Assembly (NCBI GenBank): GCA_937929805.1
Contig: CALFUT010000029.1
Span: 1-64,000, forward strand
Direction of reading: 5' to 3'
DNA: 64,000 bases
From: an uncultured Pirellulaceae bacterium
Lineage (GTDB): Bacteria; Planctomycetota; Planctomycetia; Pirellulales; Pirellulaceae
In this document: piece by piece, positions 26,960-36,045 of the stretch
Numbering within the stretch: the stretch's first letter is position 1
Layout: every line of letters starts with the position of its first letter
The notes under the pieces: model-generated
Databases searched by the model: none
The model's input: the letters and a program-made list of their open reading frames with translations, nothing else
What the model was told of the DNA's origin: nothing
Translations under genes and position numbers: made by a program

Positions 26960-29900
26960 CTATGCCGCTTGCAGTGAACGTGTGTGGCGTGCCCAATCAA
27001 TCCAGTCGGTCACTTCTTCAAGGTCCGGTTTCTTGCCCGATCGAATGATCTTCAATCCTTCCTTGGTGTCGGAAAATGGTCCGATCACGTCGAATAGAAC
27101 TCGCGGATCCATCATCGCAAGCTCGTCAGGTTCGATCACGTCACAGGCGACCAATAGCTGTGCGTCATGGCCTCGAAGATTTGGGATTCGGCAGACCATG
27201 CGAGTCTGATGCTGCCAAGTTCGCAGCGCTTCCGCAGAAAGCCGTTTGTAATTCAAACGTTCTGCCATCGACTCGGCAGTTTGTCGAAGAAAATCCGCAA
27301 CCGTGATGATTCCAATCTTCTCGAAACGTTCCGCCGTTTTGGGACCGATCGAAGGAGCCGCTTCCAAATCATCGCTCAAGTTCAAATAGAACTTCAGCTT
27401 CTTATTGTCGTGGCTTTTTGAGCGGCTATTTGACCGGTTGCTCTGACTGCCAACGGTTGAACGAGCCATCGAACGTGATTGCTCGACTGGACCAGCAACC
27501 GGGCGTAGCGCCGCAGGCTGCCGCGTTGAATCCCGTCGCTCAAAGTTACCGTGATCCATGCGTTCTCGAGGTGGACGAGGCGTTCGTTCGGTTCGCGGTG
27601 ATCGCTCAGATCGTTGAGTGTAGTTTGACACTCGGTACGTTTCCGCAGCGCGATCGTTCGACCGTGACGTGCGAGGTCGGCGGGTGCTGTCGACGCGGTC
27701 GTTGGATCTAGAATGACGACTTAGTCGAGGGCGACGGCTCCAGCGTGAGCGATTGCTCAACAAGGAACGATGCCATTCGGAAGCCCGGTTCCCACTGATC
27801 GAATACGCTCGGCTACCGCTTGAGATCGTACGTTGGAATCGTTGGCCTTCGGCGGAACCGAAGAACTGATTGATTCTAGCGACCAGACGATCGGCGTCGA
27901 AATTGGCCAGCGTTTCGGGATCGGTAATTCCGATCGCGACAATCAGCTTGGCCTCCTCAGGCGTCAGCCCCGGCACTGCCCAATAAATAAGCGCGGAAGA
28001 AAGCGCGTTTTCTAGCTGGTGGCGATTCATCTTCCCACCGATCAAGCCTCGTTCTAGCTGTTCCACGTCCAGTTCCAGCAATTGTTCGACGGTCATGATC
28101 CCGGCTTCGTGAAGGTCTCCCAAAATGTTCAGGTCGAACAAACCGGTGGACGCGAGAGACATGGAATCGATTGCAACCGGTGTCGATCCAGTTTGAAATG
28201 ACACGAACGTTTCCGGTGATGTTGGCCGGACGCTCGCGCGAGAAGTTGATTGCGCGTCACGATTGAGCGGCGACCAAGGCAGCCGAAAGTCAGACTCTAC
28301 TTCGGAAATCTCGCCAATCGCAGCGGGACTGGTCGAGTACTTTGCCAGCGGATAGGGTCGATTGTGATTCGACAACACGTACTGCGGCTGAGTGTCGTAG
28401 TTGGATACGACATTAATATTGCTTGACACCGACGGGGCCTGCGGACTGTCTTGGGCAGTCCGTACCGGCGGCGTCGAGCGAAGGGGCGACTGGTAAGGTG
28501 CTCGTGTTGGCACGTTTGGCGGCGGAAGCTCGAAGCGAGGCATCGTCGACAATCGATCGGCAAGATAATAGTGCTGGCTGAGCAGAATGATTTGCTGATC
28601 GTGCTGACGACAGAATTGATCGATCGTGTTGAGTGTCGCGGTGACATGATCGGGGCCGATATGCACGAACGAGTCATCGATGATCATCGGCATTGCGATG
28701 GAAGAATTTCGCAGGGAGTCCACCATCGCCAAAGCTAAGCTTAGGTAGGCGTGGTTCTTGCCCGCGCTATCTAGTCCGGTGAAGTTGTGAACACGTCCCA
28801 TCCCATCACGAATCTGCAAGTCGAATCGTTTCAGACCGTCAACATCGTGGCCAGTTTCATCAGAAAGAAAAACCTGCGTCAGGTTGCCTTGTGTCATTTG
28901 GCTTAACAGTTGACCGGCTTCGATCAAGACTTGGCTGGGGCGTGCGACCGGTAGGCTTGCAAGTTCGTCCAGTCGCGTCTGCAAAGTAAACTGTTTTGCT
29001 TCCGTGGATCGCAGATCATTTTCAACTTGACGCAGTTGTGCTTCCAGCAATCCGACGTCGCTCGCCGACATGGCATCACGCTCAATGATCAGGCTGGATA
29101 GTTGCCGGTCTAGCTCGCCACGATCGAGATCGATTCGGTTTAAGCTTGCGAAAATATCATTGCGTTCATTGGTAAGCTGAGAAATTCGAGCACGCTCAGC
29201 CGAAAGATCAGGTTCGACTCGGGTGACGGTTGGTGCGGCGGGTTGCGCGGGACCAATGAAGCGTCTTCTGGCAGCGAGGTACCCTTCATGCGCTGCACAT
29301 TGGCAAAACGCTTGCTCGGATCGCAGGATGGCGTCGGCACCTGCTGGATCAATCGCTCGAATTTCGTCGATCACCTGCTGGCGGCGTTGGACCAAGCGAG
29401 CCGTGTTTTCGCCCATCTCATGGTAGCAGCGGCGCAATTGTTTTAGTTCAACCGCGGCAGCACGTTGGCGAATGTTTTTGTATTGAGTGGAAAGCTCTGC
29501 ACATAGCGAGTACAGATCGTCGCGCATTTGACCGCAGATATCTTCCACCGCACGGGCCATTTGAGTGACGTCGATTTGAGACGCAGTCGTACCTGACCAA
29601 CGTGCTGCGGTTTGCTCGGCTTGATCGACACGTGATTCCAGCCCGATCAGAATTTCTTGAGCGTTATGGTACGGATGCGCGTCCGATTCGAGGGTCATCT
29701 CGTTCCAGACGATCATTTCGTCCTTCAAACGAACGCGCTGGTTCTGTACGTCTGACTGAACGTGTCGCCAGCGTTTAATCTGCTGGTCGACTTCATCCAG
29801 TCGCTGGTAAAGATGCTTGAATCCGTCGTTTGCAGGCTGGGGAGTTGAATGAGAAACATAGCTGGCCGCCGCGCGATCGATGGTCGATTGAAGCGTTTGG

Positions 29901-30598
29901 ATCTCTGCGTCAATGGCTGCTAAGTGTGATTGAATTTGTGTGCGATCCAACCGACTCAATTGACCGGTCAACTGGTCGATCTGCTGATTCAAATCTACCA
30001 GTCGGCGTTGATCGGTCTGTTTGAGTGAAATTTCGCCAGCCAATCGAGCGCGTGTCTGATTCAAGGTGTCGATCGAAGTGAGCAACTGATTTAGCTCGTT
30101 CTTCAACTGCCGGATTTGAGGCTGATGGTCAACCGTTACCGTCAGGTCGGCAGCTTCCGGGCCAAGTGCTACCGCAAAATTCTCGTGCAGCAATCTAGCT
30201 AGATCTTGGCGTTTTTGATTCGCTTCTCGCAAGCTAAAGTTAAACAAGGTGTCGTGCATCAGCGGCGTAACCGCGCCGGTCATTTGACTCAACGATCCGA
30301 TTGGCGTTTGGCCATGCTGTGGCGATTCGATACGGATGGGCTGTGACGGATCGGCCATTTGCCGAAGTGTGCAGGAGCCGACGTTGCTGGTGCAGGCCGC
30401 GTATCCGGTCATGGCTAAAGTTTTGGGGCGGACGGAGCCTTCCCCTCCCTGCAGCAACATGCCGCGAAGAAAAGAGCTCAAGGCGGTCTTGCCGGCTCCA
30501 TTTTCTCCGTAAACAAAGTTCAATCCACGATCGAGTGGACTCAGTTGGACTCTTCCCGAGAATGTGCTGCCTTCAATGGCAATTTCTGTCAGCTTCAT
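26960..30598 (-). CDS. SMC/YhaN-like ATPase fused to DUF4332 helix-hairpin-helix domains
   Basis: The 1212-residue product starts with an ABC/SMC-type head: LNFVYGENGAGKTALSSFL (Walker A at about 31-38). Long coiled coils follow to about residue 560, then the second half of the head with FTGLDSAGKNHAYLSLALAM (signature position) and PMIIDDSFVHIGPDHV (Walker B, about 640). The N-terminal part resembles YhaN/RecN-like AAA proteins. A Pro/Gln linker leads to a first DUF4332-like helix-hairpin-helix domain (about 815-900), then an Arg/Ser/Asn-rich stretch (about 930-1065), then a second DUF4332 domain (1070-1212). The fold suggests DNA or nucleoid handling. ATG 30598 begins MKLTEIAIEG. The gene stands alone. 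Confidence 0.8.
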   Translation of the reverse strand: MKLTEIAIEGSTFSGRVQLSPLDRGLNFVYGENGAGKTALSSFLRGMLLQGGEGSVRPKTLAMTGYAACTSNVGSCTLRQMADPSQPIRIESPQHGQTPIGSLSQMTGAVTPLMHDTLFNFSLREANQKRQDLARLLHENFAVALGPEAADLTVTVDHQPQIRQLKNELNQLLTSIDTLNQTRARLAGEISLKQTDQRRLVDLNQQIDQLTGQLSRLDRTQIQSHLAAIDAEIQTLQSTIDRAAASYVSHSTPQPANDGFKHLYQRLDEVDQQIKRWRHVQSDVQNQRVRLKDEMIVWNEMTLESDAHPYHNAQEILIGLESRVDQAEQTAARWSGTTASQIDVTQMARAVEDICGQMRDDLYSLCAELSTQYKNIRQRAAAVELKQLRRCYHEMGENTARLVQRRQQVIDEIRAIDPAGADAILRSEQAFCQCAAHEGYLAARRRFIGPAQPAAPTVTRVEPDLSAERARISQLTNERNDIFASLNRIDLDRGELDRQLSSLIIERDAMSASDVGLLEAQLRQVENDLRSTEAKQFTLQTRLDELASLPVARPSQVLIEAGQLLSQMTQGNLTQVFLSDETGHDVDGLKRFDLQIRDGMGRVHNFTGLDSAGKNHAYLSLALAMVDSLRNSSIAMPMIIDDSFVHIGPDHVTATLNTIDQFCRQHDQQIILLSQHYYLADRLSTMPRFELPPPNVPTRAPYQSPLRSTPPVRTAQDSPQAPSVSSNINVVSNYDTQPQYVLSNHNRPYPLAKYSTSPAAIGEISEVESDFRLPWSPLNRDAQSTSRASVRPTSPETFVSFQTGSTPVAIDSMSLASTGLFDLNILGDLHEAGIMTVEQLLELDVEQLERGLIGGKMNRHQLENALSSALIYWAVPGLTPEEAKLIVAIGITDPETLANFDADRLVARINQFFGSAEGQRFQRTISSGSRAYSISGNRASEWHRSLLSNRSRWSRRPRLSRHSRSNDRVDSTRRPRTSRSNDRAAETYRVSNYTQRSERSPRTERTPRPPRERMDHGNFERRDSTRQPAALRPVAGPVEQSRSMARSTVGSQSNRSNSRSKSHDNKKLKFYLNLSDDLEAAPSIGPKTAERFEKIGIITVADFLRQTAESMAERLNYKRLSAEALRTWQHQTRMVCRIPNLRGHDAQLLVACDVIEPDELAMMDPRVLFDVIGPFSDTKEGLKIIRSGKKPDLEEVTDWIDWARHTRSLQAA

Positions 30599-30789
30599 TG
30601 CTAAACTCCCAAGTTTTTCTGGCCCGCTGTTTTTGGATAGCGGGCATGGTCGAAAAAATTTAATCCAAGGTATTTGATCTACCTAGGTCAGTTTGAGTCG
30701 GAAACAATGCTAGCATGTTAATTTCGTTGGCCGCGGCACAGGTCGACGAACTGATTGATTGGTTTTTTGGTTTTTTAGCGGTCTGATTT

Positions 30790-31389
30790 GTGGCTATTTA
30801 TTACGCTCGATTGTTGATGTTGATTGCGGTGATTGTGGGAATCGTTGCCGTGATCGGGTCGCTGCTACCGCGTTCATACGATTTCGAATCGGCGACCGTG
30901 ATCGATGCTCCGGCGGAATCCGTTTTTGATCAGGTGAACACGATCAAGGCTTGGCAGGACTGGAGTCAATGGAGCCCCGATCACGTCGAGGGTTTGAAAG
31001 TCGAATATTCGGGCACCAAGGCCGGAGTGGGTGCGGCCCAAAAGTGGAATGATCCACGTGGCGATGGAAAGCTGTGGATTATCGACAGCGTGCCCAACCA
31101 GAAAGTAGCCTACAAACTAGAATTTGCCGGCTTCCCTGAGATGGACAGTTCGATTGACCTTTCGCCCGTCGCCGCCGGGGCAGGGGAGGGTGCTCAAACC
31201 CGCGTCGTTTGGTCAAGTAGCGGGAAACTGCCCGGCGGACCATTCTATGGCTTCTTCAGCCCGTTCTTTGCCAATGGCATGAAGCATCAATACGATGCCA
31301 GCCTGGAACGATTGAAAGCGCTGGTGGAAAGTAAATCATCTCCTCCGCCATCCGTCGCAAATAAATTGAACGCGAAGGCGCCAAACTAA
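30790..31389 (+). CDS. SRPBCC family membrane-anchored protein
   Basis: The 199-residue product starts at GTG 30790. It has one N-terminal membrane helix (ARLLMLIAVIVGIVAVIGSLL) and then a START/Bet v1-like SRPBCC domain: TVIDAPAESVFDQVNTIKAWQDWSQW, VGAAQKWND and KVAYKLEFAGFPEMDSSIDL. This is the polyketide_cyc2-like form that binds a hydrophobic ligand. The C-terminus is disordered. The ligand is unknown. It stands alone upstream of an imperfect inverted repeat. Confidence 0.82.
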   Translation: MAIYYARLLMLIAVIVGIVAVIGSLLPRSYDFESATVIDAPAESVFDQVNTIKAWQDWSQWSPDHVEGLKVEYSGTKAGVGAAQKWNDPRGDGKLWIIDSVPNQKVAYKLEFAGFPEMDSSIDLSPVAAGAGEGAQTRVVWSSSGKLPGGPFYGFFSPFFANGMKHQYDASLERLKALVESKSSPPPSVANKLNAKAPN

Positions 31390-31396
31390 TCCGAAA

Positions 31397-31467
31397 GGCG
31401 AAGGCTCCGTCCGCCCCGCTCCGATGGTTGAGCTTTTTATTCCGCACGGCTCGGGCGGAGCCTCGCC
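31397..31467. repeat. Imperfect inverted repeat
   Basis: The left arm begins GGCGAAGGCTCCGTCCGCCC (31397-31416) and the right arm is GGGCGGAGCCTCGCC (31453-31467). The reverse complement of the right arm, GGCGAGGCTCCGCCC, matches the left with small bulges. It lies between the SRPBCC gene and the convergent thymidine kinase gene and may be a two-way terminator or a dispersed repeat. Confidence 0.6.
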
Positions 31468-31584
31468 CTCCCGGCGCCGCGCCGCTTCAAAACAACGGGG
31501 CAGTAGAGGGGACGGGGCTCATACTTGAGCGACCATTCGAGCTGCGTCCCCTAATTTCACTCGAATCCAACCGGAGCCAGCGAA

Positions 31585-32181
31585 TTACTCATCGGATTGA
31601 TTCACGATTGGTGAAACCTTGTCCAGCTGAAACTCTTTCCGCGAAAGAGCGACGTAGTTCAAGCCGATTTCGACTTGGTCACCCTCGGTAACGCGATTGC
31701 CCTCTGCGTCCAGTCTGGCGTTCATCGTGGCTTTCTTGCCACTCCGGCAGATCGTCTTGATTTCTCCCATGATGTCGGCCCACCCAAGCAAATACTTGCT
31801 TCCCTCGAACACCTCGCCGCGAAAATCGGTTCTCAATCCGTAACACAAAACGGGGATGTTCAGCTTGTCGCAAACCATGGTCAGCTGAAGCACCTGCTTG
31901 GGCGTTAGGAATTGAGCTTCGTCCATGAACACGCAGCTGATTTTTTCTGCGGCGTTCTCGGACTTCACATTTTCGAACAGGTCGAAGTCGTCCTTGAATG
32001 AAATTGCTTCGCGCTGAAGGCCGATTCGCGACGAGATATTTTGCTCGCCGTCGCGGACATCAATGATCGGAGTGAACAACAGGACTCGCATCCCTCGCTC
32101 TTCATAGTTGTGAGCCGCTTGCAGGAGCGTGGTGCTCTTGCCGGCGTTCATCGCCGAGTAATAAAAGTAAAGCTTTGCCAT
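31585..32181 (-). CDS. tdk: Thymidine kinase
   Basis: The 198-residue product is a type II (TK1-like) thymidine kinase, which phosphorylates thymidine and deoxyuridine with ATP in nucleotide salvage. Marks are the P-loop [33 protein letters not shown] (catalytic Glu in the DEAQF motif), [18 protein letters not shown] and [11 protein letters not shown]. The zinc-lasso cysteines of most type II enzymes are mostly absent: ICRSGKKA keeps one Cys where C-x-C is usual, and the later ligand position is YVALSRKEF. The start is ATG 32181. It stands alone between the inverted repeat and a TspO-like gene. Confidence 0.92.
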   Translation of the reverse strand: MAKLYFYYSAMNAGKSTTLLQAAHNYEERGMRVLLFTPIIDVRDGEQNISSRIGLQREAISFKDDFDLFENVKSENAAEKISCVFMDEAQFLTPKQVLQLTMVCDKLNIPVLCYGLRTDFRGEVFEGSKYLLGWADIMGEIKTICRSGKKATMNARLDAEGNRVTEGDQVEIGLNYVALSRKEFQLDKVSPIVNQSDE

Positions 32182-32226
32182 GGGATGTATTTTGATCGTA
32201 GACAGATAACTTGCTGACAGGACAAT

Positions 32227-33054
32227 CTAGTTTTGGGTTGCGTTGATTTTAGCCGGCTGGGCATCGCTTGTGTCGGCATAGAAGAACCGGTTCAAATACC
32301 ACGCCGTGGCGGACATCACGATCATGATGGCTGCCGCTGCCCAAGCCGTTTTTCGGATTAAAGGGAACGCCGATTGTTCGACTCCGATAGCGATAAACGC
32401 CCACGCCAGCGTCAAACTGAATGGGCAGTCCCGTCGCTCTACCATTAGGGCTCCGACGATTGTCAGGCAACCGATCACCATCAGCGTCACGATTTCGGCG
32501 ACTTCGGGCTGAACCATGATTCTGTTTTCTCGCAATGCCAACGCCGAGCTGATGACCGTCGCCGCACTGATCCAACCTAAATACAAGGAAGGTGGCAGAA
32601 ACAGCCAGCGACTTCGACGATGCTCGGCACCGATTAATCTAATGTGACGCCGCAAGCAGATCTGAGCCGCGATCAGGGCGATCAAGTGAACAAGGATGTC
32701 GAGCCAAGAAACCGTATCAGAAGCGTGCAGACTTATCGGCACGAAAGCGATCGAGGCTGCCCCGGCCAATAACAGCCATTTGATTGCTGAATCCAAACAT
32801 CGAGTTGCCTCATTTCGGTGGCGGATCAGGTCGATCGCGAACCCAATCATGCCAAAAAAAATCAGGCTCCAAATGATTGGGAAAGCGTACGCCGCCGCAT
32901 CAACCCGCGTGTCTGGCATGTCACGAAACTGATCGGCTCCACCCGGCAACCAACGTGCCCCAAAATTGACGACCGTGACGATCACGAATGTCACTAGCAG
33001 GATCCATGGCAGGGCACGGCCGGACGTTTGCTCGTGCGCGTTTTCACTTTCCAT
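32227..33054 (-). CDS. TspO/MBR-like multi-pass membrane protein
   Basis: The 275-residue product has about seven membrane helices and hydrophilic ends (MESENAHEQTSGR and SDAQPAKINATQN). The segment SRWLFLPPSLYLGWISAATVISSALAL resembles the aromatic/Gly-rich helix of TspO/MBR-like (tryptophan-rich sensory) proteins. The protein is longer than classical TspO and poor in Trp there, so it belongs to the divergent bacterial/eukaryotic-like branch if at all. Ligand unknown. It is 45 bases upstream of tdk on the same strand and divergent from the DUF1569 gene. Confidence 0.6.
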   Translation of the reverse strand: MESENAHEQTSGRALPWILLVTFVIVTVVNFGARWLPGGADQFRDMPDTRVDAAAYAFPIIWSLIFFGMIGFAIDLIRHRNEATRCLDSAIKWLLLAGAASIAFVPISLHASDTVSWLDILVHLIALIAAQICLRRHIRLIGAEHRRSRWLFLPPSLYLGWISAATVISSALALRENRIMVQPEVAEIVTLMVIGCLTIVGALMVERRDCPFSLTLAWAFIAIGVEQSAFPLIRKTAWAAAAIMIVMSATAWYLNRFFYADTSDAQPAKINATQN

Positions 33055-33261
33055 GTGTCTTCAATTCAACAAGATGACCGGGCAGAGGGCTGTTTCAAAT
33101 TTCACATTCGTGCGGGCAGATTTTACTCGGTGGCTTCTTCGTTGTCAGCCAGAGCAACCGGTCCGCAAGTTGCGACCTGCCGAGTTACCATTTATTATTC
33201 GGGCGGAAAGGTCGCTCGTCGGCCTGTCGGTTTCTGGACCCTTAGAAGTGGCAAACAGACC

Positions 33262-33753
33262 ATGGTTGATACATCAAAAGTCACGCAGCGTCGGAAGCTG
33301 CATTTCGAAACGATTGACGATTGCTTCGCGGAACTCGGAAAGATCGAGGCAGCTGAGCGAGAGGGAAAGCTAAAAACGCTTGGCAATTGGACGGCGGGGC
33401 AGAACCTAAGTCACTTGGCCGCGTGGATCGAATACGGTTGGGATGGGTATCCAATGAGCAAACCACCGTTGCCGGTCCGGCTTGTGATGAAACTTATGCT
33501 GGGCAGGATCTTGAAGAAGGGCATGGATCCGGGCGTGAAGATCCCCGGCATTGAAGGCGGCACATTGGGTGCCGATGACATGGAGACATTGGCGGCAGTC
33601 GATCGATTTCGAACGGCATTGAATCGTTTGAAGTCAGGAGAAGCGGCCGTTCACGACAGCCCCGCCTTTGGCGAAATGTCGCACGAGAAACGAGTCAAAT
33701 TGAACCTTCGCCACGCAGAGCTTCATCTCGGTTTTCTTGACGTCGAAGCGTGA
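33262..33753 (+). CDS. DUF1569 family protein (DinB-like four-helix bundle)
   Basis: The 163-residue product starts at ATG 33262 (MVDTSKVTQRRKLHFETIDDCF). LGNWTAGQNLSHLAAWIEYG places the first metal-type His of a DinB-like four-helix bundle, HPSPAFGEMS-type spacing appears as VHDSPAFGEMSHEKRVKLNLRHAELHLGF, and the last His pair lies in RHAELH. DUF1569 proteins are common in Planctomycetes; their reaction is unknown. The frame is open upstream to 33028 but that extension has no family resemblance. Divergent from the TspO-like gene. Confidence 0.8.
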   Translation: MVDTSKVTQRRKLHFETIDDCFAELGKIEAAEREGKLKTLGNWTAGQNLSHLAAWIEYGWDGYPMSKPPLPVRLVMKLMLGRILKKGMDPGVKIPGIEGGTLGADDMETLAAVDRFRTALNRLKSGEAAVHDSPAFGEMSHEKRVKLNLRHAELHLGFLDVEA

Positions 33754-33931
33754 GCGCGGCCAGCACCCGTGTTCGGTGGGCTTATTTCTTCGAGGTTTCC
33801 CCGTGAAAATCGACTGTTCCAAATAATTATGGATTTGTTTGGCCCTTCCACGTCTGCTCTCACGCATGGAAGTACAGACAAACAAACGTGACACAAACGT
33901 CACTCAAAACAATATTTCAAGGGATAGAACA

Positions 33932-34459
33932 ATGAAAACGACACGAATCATCGCTACCGTAGCTTTCGCCGCCATCGCCATTCTGACAACAAACGCCGAC
34001 GCTCAAAGTGTTGGCACGGATGTTCAAGCTCAAGTTGTTCAGCCACAAGTGATTCCTGGTCCCGGCCAGGTAATTGGAGGTCCGATTGAAACGCGGGTGA
34101 TTGAGCAGCCAGTAATTGCTCCACCGCCCGCTCCGAAGCTGGGCTTCACGGGGCAAATGATTTACGGCTTGGGAATGAAAGTCTTGTCCGTCAACTACGG
34201 CAGCCCGGCTCAACGAGCGGGACTTGAGCATGGTGACATCATCATGAGTGCTAACGGAGTGCTAGTGAATAGCCACGCGGACCTGAGTCGTGCTTTGAGC
34301 AACGCGGTTCAGTACACCAACGGAAGCGTCAGCCTGTACGTCAAGAACATTCGAGGAACCGCATGGCAGGGCAACGAGTACGTCACGGTAACGGCCCAAT
34401 TGTTCGGCCAGCCGATGCCCTCAGCCGCTGTTGTATCCAACCCGGTTGTCCACAACTGA
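33932..34459 (+). CDS. Secreted PDZ-domain protein
   Basis: The 175-residue product begins with a signal peptide (MKTTRIIATVAFAAIAILTTNADAQ, ending near residue 25). A Val/Gln/Pro-rich linker follows, then one PDZ domain: GMKVLSVNYGSPAQRAGLEHGDIIMSANGVLVNSHADLSRAL, with the carboxylate-binding YGLGMKV loop. There is no protease domain. It probably acts in the periplasm as a peptide- or partner-binding factor. ATG 33932 has GGGA upstream. Its end borders the HsdR remnant. Confidence 0.85.
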   Translation: MKTTRIIATVAFAAIAILTTNADAQSVGTDVQAQVVQPQVIPGPGQVIGGPIETRVIEQPVIAPPPAPKLGFTGQMIYGLGMKVLSVNYGSPAQRAGLEHGDIIMSANGVLVNSHADLSRALSNAVQYTNGSVSLYVKNIRGTAWQGNEYVTVTAQLFGQPMPSAAVVSNPVVHN

Positions 34460-34652
34460 TCAAGGAGCAAGAGAAACTTTTCTTCCGCGAGAGGGCGAGC
34501 CATTCGGTTCGCCTTCTTTGCGTTGGTGTTGGTTCAAGTGGTTTGAAACACTCAGCCGGTGGTCAATTGGCGTGACGACGTCGGGCGTGGTGCACTGCGG
34601 CCTTACGCAACGTCAAATTGCCCGATTCCGGACGCCTTTTCCTGTCATATCC

Positions 34653-35303
34653 ATGCCCCTAGACGTAGCCAATCCAAGCCCGAACCGCGATCGAGTGAAC
34701 CCTTCCACCGCGGGCAGACAGCGAATAGACGCGGCCGGTGAAGACAACAAAGACGAAATCGAAGCCATCAGCATCCTTTATAGCCGCCCGTGCTCCGCCG
34801 GACTGCGATACGGCCAAGTCAAAGAGCTGGCCCGCCGCCTGTCGATCAAACCGTTTCCCGATGCTTTAGCTTCGCCCATCGACGAATCCCAACCGCAACC
34901 GCTGCTGCGACTTTGGCAAGCGTTCGGCACCGTCGCTCCGGACAAAGTCGACACCGGCTCGGGCACGCACTGCAAACACATCGTCGACCTCGTCTCGCTG
35001 GTCCGTCACGCGATCGACCCCGAGTCTCCATTGCGACCGGTCGGCCTTGGAACAAGTGAAGAAAGGGTCGAGGAGCGATTTACCGAGTGGCTATCGGAGC
35101 AGCAGCAACTAGAGGGTGGAGGTGGCGAGTTTACCGAGGAACAGATGCAATGGCTGTTGGCGATCAAGGACCACATAGCCAGCAGCCTGATCATCGAGCA
35201 AGACGATTTCGAGTGCCCCCCGTTCAATCAGTTTGGCGGCATCGGCCGCGCGTACGAACTGTTCGGAAGGAGAAAAGAAGTCGATAATCAATTGGCCGCC
35301 TAG
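34653..35303 (+). pseudogene. hsdR: Type I restriction endonuclease HsdR, C-terminal remnant
   Basis: Residues from EAISILYSRPCSAGLRYGQVKELARRL to the end match the EcoEI-type C-terminal domain of HsdR: LLRLWQAFGTVAPDKV, HIVDLVSLVRHAI, RFTEWLSEQQ, FTEEQMQWLLAIKDHIASSL and FECPPFNQFGGIGRAYELFG. The nuclease and helicase parts are missing. Only about 216 residues remain, with no proper start: ATG 34653 is merely the first in frame. The natural stop (35301-35303) is directly followed by a REP hairpin. It is a decayed fragment of a type I restriction-modification locus whose methylase fragment lies 4 kb downstream in the same direction. Confidence 0.8.
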
Positions 35304-35328
35304 TTCGTAGTACCGGCTTTAGCCGGAA
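35304..35328 (+). repeat. REP-like hairpin 1 (forward)
   Basis: TTC-GTAG-TA-CCGGCT-TT-AGCCGG-AA. A GTAG tetranucleotide precedes a short GC hairpin, the form recognised by REP-associated transposases. It starts at the base after the HsdR stop codon. Confidence 0.85.
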
Positions 35329-35348
35329 TCATCACCCTTAACAAACGC

Positions 35349-35945
35349 ATGTACGACTACCGCAAATGGAACCGTGAAAGACAAGCCGCCGCTCTGAAAG
35401 AGCGAGTCACGTACGGATTCCCTTTGCACAGTCCGCCACACATCCCCGAACCCGACGCTTACCGAATCATCACCGGCGTCTGCTTTGAACACAAACCAAT
35501 CCTCGAATCACCCGCACGCTTGAAATGGTTCGAGGAACAACTGCTCGGCCACCTGCAACAACAATCTCTCGAAGTCGCTGCATGGGTCGTCCTTCCCAAC
35601 CACTACCACGTCCTTGTCAAAATTCCCGATATCAAATCATTTACCAAGGCCCAAGGACAACTTCACGGGCGCACGTCTTTCGAGATCAACAAAGAAGACA
35701 ACGAACAAGGTCGCCAAGTCTGGTTTCGGTGCACTGACCGAGTCATGCGAAGCGAGCGTCACTACTTTACGACGCTAAACTACATCCACAACAATCCCGT
35801 GAAGCACGGCTACGTCAACAAATGGGGCGACTGGGCGTATTCGAGTTACCACTGGTACTTGGAAAACAAGAGCCGCAGATGGCTCGTCGAACTCTGGCGA
35901 GAATATCCCGTCCTCAACTACGGAAACCAATGGGATGTTCTGTAA
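35349..35945 (+). CDS. REP-associated tyrosine transposase (RAYT, Y1 HUH family)
   Basis: The 198-residue product is a single-domain HUH endonuclease of the TnpA/IS200 superfamily. The metal-binding HUH motif is PNHYHVLVKI (about residues 82-91) and the catalytic Tyr lies in YIHNNPVKHGYV (about 145-156). RAYTs nick and join single-stranded DNA at REP hairpins carrying a GTAG-type head, and spread REP elements rather than themselves. Here REP-like hairpins with GTAG flank the gene at 35304, 35966 and 36020 (inverted). The gene is intact. It sits inside the decayed type I restriction locus. Confidence 0.88.
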   Translation: MYDYRKWNRERQAAALKERVTYGFPLHSPPHIPEPDAYRIITGVCFEHKPILESPARLKWFEEQLLGHLQQQSLEVAAWVVLPNHYHVLVKIPDIKSFTKAQGQLHGRTSFEINKEDNEQGRQVWFRCTDRVMRSERHYFTTLNYIHNNPVKHGYVNKWGDWAYSSYHWYLENKSRRWLVELWREYPVLNYGNQWDVL

Positions 35946-35965
35946 CGACCGAGTTCAACATCATG

Positions 35966-35990
35966 TTCGTAGTACCGGCTTCAGCCGGAA
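35966..35990 (+). repeat. REP-like hairpin 2 (forward)
   Basis: TTC-GTAG-TA-CCGGCT-TC-AGCCGG-AA. Twenty bases past the RAYT stop codon, same orientation as REP 1 and differing by one base in the loop. Confidence 0.85.
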
Positions 35991-36019
35991 TCGGAGCGAA
36001 AGAAGGGCCGATAGAACAT

Positions 36020-36042
36020 CCGCTTAAAAGCGGTACTACGAA
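36020..36042 (-). repeat. REP-like hairpin 3 (inverted)
   Basis: On the minus strand this reads TTC-GTAG-TA-CCGCT-TTT-AAGCGG. It faces REP 2 across 29 bases, making an inverted pair. Its arm bases differ from REP 1 in step (CCGCTT/AAGCGG), so the hairpin is kept. Its outer end touches the start of the NLR-like gene. Confidence 0.8.
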
Positions 36043-36045
36043 CAA

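Noticed and set aside
34431-34652. Upstream extension of the HsdR remnant overlapping the PDZ gene
   Set aside because: The first 74 codons overlap the end of the PDZ gene in another frame and do not resemble HsdR.
35304-36042. Possible CRISPR array from the repeated GTAG-TACCGGC sequences
   Set aside because: Copies are few, in both orientations, at irregular spacing and with varying arms; the RAYT gene explains them as REP elements.
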